Part shown: piece after piece, positions 8,307 through 18,312 of the stretch | Numbering within the stretch: position 1 is the first letter of the stretch | How the letters are laid out: each line of letters starts with the position of its first letter | Origin: Pseudoalteromonas sp. G4 | GTDB taxonomy: Bacteria; Pseudomonadota; Gammaproteobacteria; Enterobacterales; Alteromonadaceae | Length of the DNA stretch: 37,382 bases | Assembly (NCBI RefSeq): GCF_028875915.1 | Contig: NZ_JAPEHW010000038.1 | Span: 1-37,382 of the forward strand | Reading direction: 5' to 3' | Made by a program: the position numbers and the translations under genes | The notes under the pieces: generated by a model | What the model was told of the DNA's origin: nothing | Seen by the model: the letters and a program-made list of their open reading frames with translations, nothing else | Database searches by the model: none

Positions 8307-10694
8307 ATGAGTTCGTTATTAATCGTTGAAGACGAGCAGATTGTTGCTTTGAGCCTCAAAATTGAGCTTGAATCTTTGGGCTATCAGGTAGTTGGTATTG
8401 CTAATAACGAAAACGAAGCCATCACCCTCTTTAAAGAAAAACAACCCGATCTTGTCCTTATGGATATAAATTTAGAGTCTGGTGGCAGTGGTATTAATGC
8501 AGCGAAGCAAATCAACGAAATTAAAAATGTTCCCATAATTTATGTTACTGCTTACGCCAACGATGACATTATAGCCTCAGCAAATACTGCAAATCCTATT
8601 GGCTATATTGTTAAGCCCTACAATCTTAGAGAAGTAAGAGCGGTTATTGAAACTGCGCTAAATCGCTTTAAATATGAGGATGAAATAACCTCATCTGAAG
8701 CCCGTTTAAGACTTGCTATTGAAGCCGCCAACTTAAATGTATGGGAATATAACCCAGAAACCGAACACCTTGTTTTTACTGGTACCGAAATGCTGCAAAA
8801 GTACTTCGGACACTTAAGCCCATTACCATTTCATGAATTTTTAAGCATGGTGCATGAGCAAGACAAGTGGAAAGTAGAATCTTTATTAAAAGACGGGCAA
8901 AAGACTAATTACAAAATCAGAATTTATTCCCCTCTAAGCAATGAGCAATATTGGTTTGAGGTATATACCAGCGATATAAAGCTACAAAGTGGCGAAGCCT
9001 CAATCGGCGCAATGAAAGATGTGACTGAAACAGAATCCTATATTCGCGAATTAAAGATTTCTAAGTCGGTATTCAGCCATATTGCAGATGGCATAATTGT
9101 GCTTGATACAACAGGTAAAATCACTAAAGCCAATCCTGCTTTTTGTAAACTTATTGGCTACCAACTGTCAGATATTATTCAAAAAGATTACCACAATATA
9201 ATTAAGCGAGAGCGTGCTGACGAAAGCCATAGCATTCCCCTTGATGAGCTTTGCTCCCAGAGAGAAGAAACCTTTAAAACAGCGTCAGGTGAATTATTTT
9301 ATGCATTAGTAAATGGTCGCTTAATCACACATCATGACCAAAATGATGAGCTGGTTATGATAGTGACAGATATATCCGAACTCAAAATGGCCGAACGAAA
9401 ATTACAATACCAAGCTTACCGTGATGAACTCACGGGTATGTATAACCGCACCTATATGAACCGTGCATTTGCTAATCCTCACGAGTTTTTTGACTCCGGT
9501 AAATTTACTTTAATGTTTATAGATTTAGACTCGTTTAAACTGATAAATGATACTTATGGCCATTCTTACGGTGATGCTATCTTGACCGAGTTTGCCTGGC
9601 GTTTAAAACATCTATTTCGCTCATCCGATATTATGATCCGCCACGGTGGTGATGAATTTGTATTAATGCTCGATGGTCAATTATCAAGACAAGATGTTAC
9701 GCGTATTGCAGAATCAATAAATCACGCAATTGCAGAGCCTTTTAAAGGGCAAGATGTGTCTATTTCACTTACTTGCTCGATTGGTATTGCACAGTGGGAT
9801 GACAGTATTAAAGATACCGCAGATCTGATGAAACGGGCAGATATTGCAATGTATGCAGCCAAAAATAATGGTAAAAACGAATTTAAATTTTATCAAGACG
9901 ATATGGGGTGTTCCGCTCAGTATCAACTTTTTTTGGAACAAGGCTTAAAACAAGCGATAGAAAACGATATTTTAGAACTTTGGTTTCAGCCTATTTTTGA
10001 TCATCAAGGTCAAATCACCAGTGCTGAAGGCTTATGTCGTTGGCGTGATAAAGCAACCGGCTTTATTTCACCCAGTGACTTTATTCCTGTTGCAGAAGCA
10101 AGTTGGTTAATTTTCCCTTTAGGCGAGTTAATGCTGCAAAAAACCTGTGATGCAGTTCGGGAAATACACGGCAAAAGTCACAAAAATATTAAGCTTGGAC
10201 TCAATTTGTCAGCCAAACAACTTTCTAACCCATCATTACCCACTCGATTCAAAGAAATAATTACGAGCAATCAGATTGCTGCAAGCCATATCACGCTAGA
10301 AATAACCGAAACAGCGTTAGCTGACTCACCTGCACGCGAAACCATTAGACAATTAAGAAAGATTGGTTTTTCAATCGCCCTTGATGACTTTGGTAGAGGT
10401 TATTCATCGCTTGAATTACTGCAGCAGTTTGAATTAGATATTTTAAAAATTGATAAAGTGTTTATTGATGGAATTCCTGAAGACAGCAAAGCCAAAAAAG
10501 TGTGCGAGCATATGATTAATCTGAGCAAGTCTCTTGGCTATAAAGTTGTGGTAGAAGGTATTGAATCTGAAAAACAAAGTCATTATTTTGCAAAGGATTC
10601 TGAAATTTATCAACAAGGTTTCTACCATGCTAAGCCTTTGTCTCTTGCATCGTTTATAGAGCTATTTGAAGAGCGAGTATTAACTTTTGAGTAG
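8307..10694 (+). CDS. REC-PAS-PAS-GGDEF-EAL response regulator (cyclic di-GMP)
   Basis: 795 residues. The receiver (1-120) has acidic Glu8/Asp9, phospho-acceptor Asp53, Thr81 and Lys103; its IIYVTAYAND...GYIVKPYNL style is that of receivers served by HisKA_2/HWE kinases. PAS domains occupy about 130-245 and 250-365. The GGDEF domain (about 365-535) has an intact GGDEF at 447-451 and an RxxD inhibitory site (RSSD) five residues before it, so cyclase activity with product inhibition is plausible. The EAL domain (about 550-790) reads EGL at 574 instead of EAL but keeps NLS, ITE, DDFGRGYSS, KID, EGIE and QGF, so phosphodiesterase activity is also possible. SD AAAGGA precedes the ATG. It is convergent (23-bp gap) with a HisKA_2 kinase, its likely partner. 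Confidence 0.93.
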   Translation: MSSLLIVEDEQIVALSLKIELESLGYQVVGIANNENEAITLFKEKQPDLVLMDINLESGGSGINAAKQINEIKNVPIIYVTAYANDDIIASANTANPIGYIVKPYNLREVRAVIETALNRFKYEDEITSSEARLRLAIEAANLNVWEYNPETEHLVFTGTEMLQKYFGHLSPLPFHEFLSMVHEQDKWKVESLLKDGQKTNYKIRIYSPLSNEQYWFEVYTSDIKLQSGEASIGAMKDVTETESYIRELKISKSVFSHIADGIIVLDTTGKITKANPAFCKLIGYQLSDIIQKDYHNIIKRERADESHSIPLDELCSQREETFKTASGELFYALVNGRLITHHDQNDELVMIVTDISELKMAERKLQYQAYRDELTGMYNRTYMNRAFANPHEFFDSGKFTLMFIDLDSFKLINDTYGHSYGDAILTEFAWRLKHLFRSSDIMIRHGGDEFVLMLDGQLSRQDVTRIAESINHAIAEPFKGQDVSISLTCSIGIAQWDDSIKDTADLMKRADIAMYAAKNNGKNEFKFYQDDMGCSAQYQLFLEQGLKQAIENDILELWFQPIFDHQGQITSAEGLCRWRDKATGFISPSDFIPVAEASWLIFPLGELMLQKTCDAVREIHGKSHKNIKLGLNLSAKQLSNPSLPTRFKEIITSNQIAASHITLEITETALADSPARETIRQLRKIGFSIALDDFGRGYSSLELLQQFELDILKIDKVFIDGIPEDSKAKKVCEHMINLSKSLGYKVVVEGIESEKQSHYFAKDSEIYQQGFYHAKPLSLASFIELFEERVLTFE

Positions 10695-10717
10695 CATCTT
10701 AAATATCGCTTAGAACA

Positions 10718-13087
10718 CTAATTAATGTGTGACAAGTCAAACTTAAATTGAAAATGAGAGTATCCACCTATCTCACTTTCCACTTCTATTTTACCATTTG
10801 CCTGCTTAGTAAATAAATGGATGAGGGTATGCCCTAGGGAGTTGGCGTTATTAAACTCAGTCAGCTCAAATCCCACACCATTGTCTTTAATTGATAACAC
10901 CAATTCATTTTCAGACACATTTGCACTAATTGTTACAAGGCCGCCTTCATTTTTATTTGGAAATGCATGCTTTTGAATATTGGTTAGTATTTCATTGATT
11001 ACAAAACCAATTGGGATCATCATATTAATCGGTAAAAACGTGGGCGTGGTAGGAAGCGCTAACTCAACTTTATATGGCACATGATTAATACCATCCAGCA
11101 AGATTAACTGGGCTAATTTGGATATGTACTCTACAAAGTTTATTTTCGAGCTATCTTCTTGCTCGTATAGTAATTGATGTACTAACGCAACCGACCGTAT
11201 GCGCTGCTGACAAGCCAATAGTTCAGCCCCAGCACTCTCAGGCACATGCTGCTGCTGTAACTTCAGCAAGCTCATTATTACCTGTAAGTTATTTTTAACA
11301 CGGTGATGTATTTCATTCAGTAACATGCTTTTTTCTTCCAGCATGGAAGACAAACTATCATTCGCAGCAAGCAATTTTGATACATCTGATACAGTCGCTA
11401 AATAATTGACTTCAAGATTGTCGACATAACGAGTAATGCATAGCTCAACAGGTAATGCGTGCTCATTATGCTGTAACAGCGCTTGAAATGGCTTAGTAGT
11501 GGCATTATGAATTGTTAACTCATCGACTTGTTTGCTAATTTCTTGCTGATCTTGCTCTGCAAACACCTCTATAAAGTTGCAAGGACTTTGCCCATGAGTA
11601 TACGGAGCCAACATATCGATGGCTTTCGCATTTAACCAGTCAATACGCCCATCTTTTTTAAATAAAATGATGCCTTCAGATACATGATTTACCACTAATT
11701 TGAATTTTTCTTGGTTTTCTAGCAATTGCTGCTCAAAGCTTTTCCGCTCACTAATATCATGCGCTGAACAAATAAAGGTACTCGCTGTATCTGTATTGTC
11801 GTTTAACCTTGCAATAACTACATCAACAGCAATCTTTTCTCCTAATACTTCAATTTGTCCATCAAAATGCTGCTCCTCGCCTGTTTCTGTCAATTTATTA
11901 AGCGCATTTTTAAGGCGTTTAAAAGTTGGCTTATCACTTAGCCATACTCTTGTATTAAAAAGGTTTGAGGTAATTTCACCTTCATGCAAAGCATAGTTTG
12001 CCGTAATCACATCCCCTTGTTCATTTACTATTGCCACATACGAAGAAAGGCCTTTAAGAATATTAGTAAAGAAAGCAAGCTCTTGATTAAGAAGTGTTAT
12101 TTCTCGCATGTCGCGAATAATGCTAATGCTTTGAAACTCATCATTTGCCGCAAAACTGCCGATAGCTATTTGCAGTGGTATCTCTTGTTGGTATTTGTCG
12201 ACCCCCATTACGCTGCGACGATCCATCATATTTTTAGATTGCGTTCGGTTGGTGAATTCTTTGCGATATTTTTTATGTACTTTATTTAATGAGTGCGACA
12301 TTAAGTCTTCAATACGCTTCGTATTAAATTCGCTTTGTGAATAACCAAATAAGGTTTGTGCTGCTTTATTAGTAGCCAAAATGTGGCCTTGATTGTCAGC
12401 ATGAATAATACCGTCAGGAGTAGCATCAAAGAGTTTTGAAAATTTATCAACCGACATATTAAGCTTATTAATATACCAAACAATCAAAGCGGTAAACGCA
12501 ATAATCGCAACACAAATCAATACCGAAAATGAATAGCTATAAATCAATTGTGTTTCAATATCTTGTAGAAATTTTTGATTCACGCTTCTAACTTTAGGTA
12601 ATACTTGCTCAACGATATTGTTGACGGCTTCTGATGCAAATGAATCATCTACTTTAACTAATTCATCAAACTCTCTTACCGTAAGTTGACCTGAGTTAGC
12701 AAAGTACGTTTCCATATTAAAGTTATATTCAATAAGCGTAGCTTTAAGTACATTTAAGCTTTCAATAACCTCTTCATCTTTCGAAAACTGACTAATATCC
12801 TCAATCAACAAAACCGCCTTTGTATAGCTGACTTGTGCGTCTTGATAATATTGCTGCTTTTGGCGTATCACATAATTTTTGAAGTGATGAATAAACCCTG
12901 AGTAACCAACAGTGCGCTCAAGTTCATGCAGCTTAATTAACAACTCAGTATTATGGTTAATTGTTTGAGATAGCTCTGCCTGCGCTTGCTTTAATGAATG
13001 CGCATCATAAAAGGTTGTGCCAAGGACAAAAATATTACATAACGCAGAAATGAATAGTATAAGGTTTATTTTAAGTGTCTTAGTCAT
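10718..13087 (-). CDS. Membrane-bound HisKA_2 sensor histidine kinase with PAS domains
   Basis: 789 residues. TM1 (about 7-25) and TM2 (about 185-207) enclose a helical periplasmic domain of about 155 residues containing GYSGFIHHFKNYVIR, a motif I recall from helical sensor regions of marine Gammaproteobacteria. Three PAS-like modules follow (about 215-330, 340-450, 460-580), the first with FDATPDGIIHADNQG. The kinase core is HisKA_2 type: EIHHRVKNNLQVIMSLLKLQ (phospho-His near 593), then an ATPase domain with NEILTNIQKHAF (N box, about 699) and DNGVGFEL (G1 box). Such kinases normally hand phosphate to stand-alone response regulators. The convergent REC-PAS-PAS-GGDEF-EAL gene is the obvious candidate. 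The signal is unknown. Confidence 0.92.
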   Translation of the reverse strand: MTKTLKINLILFISALCNIFVLGTTFYDAHSLKQAQAELSQTINHNTELLIKLHELERTVGYSGFIHHFKNYVIRQKQQYYQDAQVSYTKAVLLIEDISQFSKDEEVIESLNVLKATLIEYNFNMETYFANSGQLTVREFDELVKVDDSFASEAVNNIVEQVLPKVRSVNQKFLQDIETQLIYSYSFSVLICVAIIAFTALIVWYINKLNMSVDKFSKLFDATPDGIIHADNQGHILATNKAAQTLFGYSQSEFNTKRIEDLMSHSLNKVHKKYRKEFTNRTQSKNMMDRRSVMGVDKYQQEIPLQIAIGSFAANDEFQSISIIRDMREITLLNQELAFFTNILKGLSSYVAIVNEQGDVITANYALHEGEITSNLFNTRVWLSDKPTFKRLKNALNKLTETGEEQHFDGQIEVLGEKIAVDVVIARLNDNTDTASTFICSAHDISERKSFEQQLLENQEKFKLVVNHVSEGIILFKKDGRIDWLNAKAIDMLAPYTHGQSPCNFIEVFAEQDQQEISKQVDELTIHNATTKPFQALLQHNEHALPVELCITRYVDNLEVNYLATVSDVSKLLAANDSLSSMLEEKSMLLNEIHHRVKNNLQVIMSLLKLQQQHVPESAGAELLACQQRIRSVALVHQLLYEQEDSSKINFVEYISKLAQLILLDGINHVPYKVELALPTTPTFLPINMMIPIGFVINEILTNIQKHAFPNKNEGGLVTISANVSENELVLSIKDNGVGFELTEFNNANSLGHTLIHLFTKQANGKIEVESEIGGYSHFQFKFDLSHIN

Positions 13088-13179
13088 ACCACGTTTCCTG
13101 AGTATCCGTTTACAAGGCAGTACAACTAATAAGTATTGGTAACTTTATAAATTAAATCAATTTTATCATTTTTAAATAT

Positions 13180-13212
13180 AAAAAAAGCCAGCAATATGTG
13201 CTGGCTTTTTTT
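13180..13212. terminator. Strong bidirectional terminator
   Basis: AAAAAAAGCCAGC and GCTGGCTTTTTTT flank a short loop, with a T run on both strands. It lies 28 bases beyond the inferred 3' end of the intron, on the downstream side of the groESL-intron transcription direction. It was probably the end of the groEL transcription unit before the intron inserted. Confidence 0.85.
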
Positions 13213-13280
13213 GACAAGTTGGTAACTTGGGAGATGAATGTCGGGTAAGGAGCAGCTATTACTAGCTACCCCTCCCCTAA

Positions 13281-13314
13281 GAACCGTACGTGCGAGTTTC
13301 CCCGCATACGGCTC
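13281..13314 (-). ncRNA. Group II intron domain V
   Basis: A 34-nt hairpin reading GAGCCGTATGCG, GGGAAACT, CGCACGTACGGTTC on the minus strand. The two arms pair with the usual two-base bulge and a GAAA-type tetraloop region. This is the catalytic core and the most conserved piece of the intron; the sequence is characteristic of the chloroplast-like class. Confidence 0.92.
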
Positions 13315-13398
13315 AAGCCTTTATAAGTCTATACCGAAGTAAAGACCAGCGACTTTGAAAATATATACAACCTTTCTACATCAAATAGATGTTGCTAA

Positions 13399-13521
13399 TT
13401 AACGTATATTATTACCTCTCTTTTGCTTTTCGTGATTATCGATAACCCAATAAATCCCTCCAAACAAAATGATGAAAGATAATGCTAACAAACCCACTAC
13501 AAGTAATTGAATTTGATCCAT
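13399..13521 (-). CDS. Possible 40-residue single-span membrane peptide inside the intron
   Basis: An ATG-to-TAA frame of 40 codons between the RT gene stop and domain V, too short for most ORF callers. The translation has a short polar start (MDQIQ), one continuous hydrophobic stretch of about 23 residues (LLVVGLLALSFIILFGGIYWVI) broken only by Gly and Ser, and a basic tail (HEKQKRGNNIR), the design of a bacterial small membrane protein with its C-terminus in the cytoplasm. There is no clear Shine-Dalgarno and a TAG lies in frame two codons before the ATG, so the start is fixed if it is a gene. The stretch between RT and domain V is unusually long (287 nt), so this may be an insert in domain IV. 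Function unknown. Confidence 0.3.
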   Translation of the reverse strand: MDQIQLLVVGLLALSFIILFGGIYWVIDNHEKQKRGNNIR

Positions 13522-13601
13522 TCGCTAAACAACTTTAAAAGGATTATGTCTATTCATAATAGCAAACAAGTATGAACCTACATAAACCCCTCTACAGCCA
13601 T

Positions 13602-15263
13602 TTAGTACCCATTAGCATGCAATTGCCTATGACAATTGGGGTGTAACATAACTAAGTTACTCAAGTCATCCGAACCGCCTTTGACCCTTTCCACAATATG
13701 ATGGATATTCCACCCTGTTTCTTTGGTTATTTTCTGACGGCACATCGGACAACAATGCTTCTGCCTGAGCCAAAGCATCAGCACTTTCCGTTGACCTTGC
13801 ATTGAATCACGCCAAGCTCGCTCAAGGCGCTGCTCAAAGTATTCTTCAAATGCTAAGTCATACGGGGTTGCTTCCGCTTTTATCTTAGTATGTCGCTTTA
13901 TTACGGTATCATTGGTATAGATTAATCGCTTATCAAAGCCATCAATCGTCGTACCAGAAAATGTCCAATTTCGCTTACCTACTGTTTTAAAGTACTTTGC
14001 TTTAATCCAGCGTTTGCGTCTATTCGCATGGCGTCTACGACACCATTGCCACAACATTTTCCAAACCCGATAATCCACATAATTAAAAGTTTCTTTCGCT
14101 ACTACATGTCTGTGATAGTTAGCCCAGCCCCGTAACACAGGATTAAGCAGCGCTATCAGCATACTTGCAGTAACGGTTTTGTTACTTGTTACTATGCTTT
14201 TGACCTTATGAAGCAAATTACGCAGATTTTTGCGACTCGGCTTAATTAAAAGCTTATCGTTGTACTTACGTAAATTTTGCCCTAAAAAGTCGAACCCCTT
14301 ATCAATATGTGTAATCACCGTTTTTTCTGGCGATAGCTTTAACCCTCTTTCCGCCATAAAGACTTCAACGAGTGGTTTAACTTCATTTTCTAAAAGATCT
14401 TTTGAGATCCCTGTGATAATAAAGTCATCTGCATATCGCACATAATTGACCTTGGTCTTATAGCTGGCTTTAGTATTCTTCTTCCCAAAATGAGATTCTA
14501 ATACCGCTTCCAAGCCATCAAGCGCCATATTGGCCAACACGGGAGAGATAATCCCTCCCTGTGGTGTTCCAGCATCTGTAGAGTTCAATTTACCAGATTC
14601 CATGAATCCCGCTTTTAGCCACTTCCCCAGCACTTTTTTATCCAACGGGATGTTGGTAAGTAACCAGTCGTGACTAATGTTATCGAAGCACCCTTTAATA
14701 TCGCCCTCTAACACCCATTTAGCAGAATGTTTTCGACTGAGATTAACAAAACATTGCTCAATCGCATCTGCTGTTGAGCGCATTGGGCGAAAGCCGTAGC
14801 TGTTTCGATCAGCAGTTGTTTCCGACACAGGCTCTAGCGCTAACAGGTATAAAGCCTGCATTGCTCTGTCGAGCATAGTCGGTATCCCAAGTGGACGGCG
14901 TTTGCCATTCGCTTTAGGAATATACACTCGCTTTAACGGTTTAGGCTTATAGCCTTTGCGCGTTAATCGAAACACTGCTCGCCACTTACTTTCAGGTGTA
15001 CTCCATAACTCCCCATCGACACCAGCAGTCCGTTTGCCACGATTTTCAGTTACTCGTTTAACTGCTAAACATTTAGCCGCAAACGAGCGCACCAACATAC
15101 GTTGCAGAGCTTTCACCCTACGCCATTGTTTTTGCTTAGTCGCCTTCGCGATCCGTACTTGTAGCTCTCTCACCTTACGTTCAAGTGAATACCAGTCTAA
15201 GGTATGCCAACTCGTTGCTTGGTGGGAAAACGCAGGTACAACGAACTTACGTTCTTGACTCAT
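13602..15263 (-). CDS. ltrA: Group II intron reverse transcriptase/maturase with HNH endonuclease
   Basis: Assists intron splicing and drives retrohoming by target-primed reverse transcription. The 553-residue protein has, in order: an N-terminal RT-0-like region typical of chloroplast-like introns; the reverse transcriptase fingers and palm with GTPQGGIISPVLANM and the catalytic YADD at 277-280; the maturase X domain (around LRGWANYHRHVVAKETF and WQWCRRRHANRRKRW); and a C-terminal HNH domain from about 504 with CPMC, NIHHI and HPNCHRQLH. All catalytic residues are present and the frame is intact. The ribosome-binding site TTAGGAGAA is about 9 nt before the ATG. It is encoded in domain IV of the intron that surrounds it. 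Confidence 0.96.
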   Translation of the reverse strand: MSQERKFVVPAFSHQATSWHTLDWYSLERKVRELQVRIAKATKQKQWRRVKALQRMLVRSFAAKCLAVKRVTENRGKRTAGVDGELWSTPESKWRAVFRLTRKGYKPKPLKRVYIPKANGKRRPLGIPTMLDRAMQALYLLALEPVSETTADRNSYGFRPMRSTADAIEQCFVNLSRKHSAKWVLEGDIKGCFDNISHDWLLTNIPLDKKVLGKWLKAGFMESGKLNSTDAGTPQGGIISPVLANMALDGLEAVLESHFGKKNTKASYKTKVNYVRYADDFIITGISKDLLENEVKPLVEVFMAERGLKLSPEKTVITHIDKGFDFLGQNLRKYNDKLLIKPSRKNLRNLLHKVKSIVTSNKTVTASMLIALLNPVLRGWANYHRHVVAKETFNYVDYRVWKMLWQWCRRRHANRRKRWIKAKYFKTVGKRNWTFSGTTIDGFDKRLIYTNDTVIKRHTKIKAEATPYDLAFEEYFEQRLERAWRDSMQGQRKVLMLWLRQKHCCPMCRQKITKETGWNIHHIVERVKGGSDDLSNLVMLHPNCHRQLHANGY

Positions 15264-15318
15264 CTTGCTATTCTCCTAAGTTAATTGTTCATCGCTTAGA
15301 AGAAGAAAATTAATATAC

Positions 15319-15353
15319 TCCCATTGGGAGAAAATAATTTTCTCCCAATGGGA
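15319..15353. repeat. Perfect 17-bp inverted repeat in the intron RNA
   Basis: TCCCATTGGGAGAAAAT at 15319-15335 is followed, after a single base, by its exact reverse complement at 15337-15353. It lies about 55 nt upstream of the RT start codon on the intron strand, so it would form a long hairpin near the domain III/IV junction of the RNA. Confidence 0.7.
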
Positions 15354-15581
15354 TGAACGCAACTATTGAAAGCTTTACAGGCTTTCACACGATTAAAGAC
15401 CAGTGAGAAGTCAGCACTGTTTCCAGTTGGGACAAATTTTGAATCCCTATTTAATCCATTACAGATTAACATTCGCTTTTTCTCACTTCCTTTACCCACT
15501 AACTCCACAGCTTCTCTTACGATCAGCCTGCCACAAAGGCAAGTTATTGGGCTTACCGAGTTCCACTTTGATGACAAAGTT

Positions 15582-15587
15582 GGGTTA
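15582..15587 (-). other. Intron EBS1 (exon-binding site 1)
   Basis: TAACCC on the intron strand is complementary to the six exon bases GGGTTA immediately before the intron (15867-15862). It lies downstream of EBS2 in domain I, as expected. Six-base matches arise by chance, but together with EBS2 it is convincing. Confidence 0.75.
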
Positions 15588-15744
15588 GGTTCTACAAATC
15601 CACCGGTGATCACATATCAGCGTACTCCCAGATGTAAAAGGAGTAACTAATCACATACCTTTTGGTTTAAGCGTTACAATGACGTTTCGCTTATTGCGGT
15701 TGACGGTGTTTATAAGTAGTTCACATACGTTAACCATACCAACT

Positions 15745-15751
15745 AGCCTAG
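15745..15751 (-). other. Intron EBS2 (exon-binding site 2)
   Basis: TAGGCTA on the intron strand pairs over seven bases with exon TAGCCTA (15874-15868), directly abutting IBS1. The two interactions together fix the 5' splice site at 15861/15862. Confidence 0.75.
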
Positions 15752-15861
15752 CCCCGTAATGAGTTGTCATTACTCATTACCACTAATTCCTCACGGTTTT
15801 AGTGCTGATATAGAGGTACATTGTCAGGTAGCTTCGCACGAACGGATTACTCCACACGCAC

Positions 15862-15874
15862 TAACCCTAGGCTA
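15862..15874 (-). other. Intron target sequence IBS2-IBS1 (5' exon)
   Basis: The thirteen bases TAGCCTAGGGTTA read on the minus strand up to the intron. They are contiguous and match both intron exon-binding sites without mismatch, so this is the retrohoming target half-site. Confidence 0.75.
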
Positions 15875-17856
<1,982 letters not shown>

Positions 17857-17903
17857 TTAATTCCTTAAAATTCTGTTAAAACCGATAATTTAGAAACGAA
17901 AAA

Positions 17904-18191
17904 TTAACCAACAATACCTAGGATATTGTCTTCACGCATGATCAAGTATTCTTGACCGTCGATTTTTTCAGTTTTTTCTACGTAAGAGCCGAAAAGAACT
18001 GTGTCACCAGCCTTAACTTCTAGTGCACGTACTTCGCCGTTCTCTAACACGCGGCCATTGCCCGCTGCAACAACTTCACCACGTGAAGATTTTTCCGCAG
18101 CCGAACCTGTAAGTACGATACCGCCTGCTGATTTAGTTTCTTCTTCAAGACGCTTTACGATAACGCGATCATGTAATGGACGAATGTTCAT
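17904..18191 (-). CDS. groES: Co-chaperonin GroES (Hsp10)
   Basis: Heptameric lid of the GroEL chamber. 95 residues, beginning [14 protein letters not shown], with the mobile loop that docks on GroEL ([21 protein letters not shown], about residues 17-37) and the roof and C-terminal strands typical of the family. AGGAGAAAAAACC precedes the ATG. First gene of the groESL operon, directly downstream of a sigma-32-like promoter and of fxsA on the same strand, the arrangement common in Gammaproteobacteria. Confidence 0.99.
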   Translation of the reverse strand: MNIRPLHDRVIVKRLEEETKSAGGIVLTGSAAEKSSRGEVVAAGNGRVLENGEVRALEVKAGDTVLFGSYVEKTEKIDGQEYLIMREDNILGIVG

Positions 18192-18265
18192 TATGGTTTT
18201 TTCTCCTGATTTAATTTTCTATCTCAGAAATAAGGCCTAATGGCCCAAAAAAGTTAGTTATGCAA

Positions 18266-18298
18266 TTTATGGGGATTAAAAAATAGATCCCAAGGGGG
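18266..18298 (-). promoter_or_regulatory. Sigma-32 (heat-shock) promoter of groESL
   Basis: On the minus strand a -35 CCCCCTTGGGA (18298-18288) and a -10 CCCCATAAA (18274-18266) are about 14 bases apart. The layout closely follows the E. coli groE promoter (CCCCCTTGAA and CCCCATTT). It lies 75 bases upstream of the groES ATG. The only notable difference is GGGA in place of GAAG after CTT. Confidence 0.8.
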
Positions 18299-18312
18299 TT
18301 ATTGCAAATTTT

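Larger units (their letters stand above)
13240..15861 (-). mobile_element. Full-length group II intron, chloroplast-like class, with HNH-bearing RT
   Basis: About 2,622 nt, minus strand. The 5' end is GTGCG (15861-15857), matching the GUGYG consensus. The preceding 13 exon bases, IBS2 TAGCCTA (15874-15868) and IBS1 GGGTTA (15867-15862), are exactly complementary to TAGGCTA (15751-15745) and TAACCC (15587-15582) inside the intron, in the expected order EBS2 then EBS1. Domain V is at 13314-13281, followed by a domain VI hairpin ending ACCCGAC at about 13240 (an AY-type end). The RT/maturase gene fills domain IV. Insertion is between groEL and its terminator, in the same orientation as groEL. 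Nothing looks broken, so it is probably splicing-competent. The 3' boundary could be off by one or two bases. Confidence 0.9.

Noticed and set aside
15366..15650. A 94-codon plus-strand ORF in the intron
   Set aside because: It lies antisense to domains I-III, overlaps EBS1, and has no ribosome-binding site; such frames over intron RNA are often mis-annotated as hypothetical proteins.
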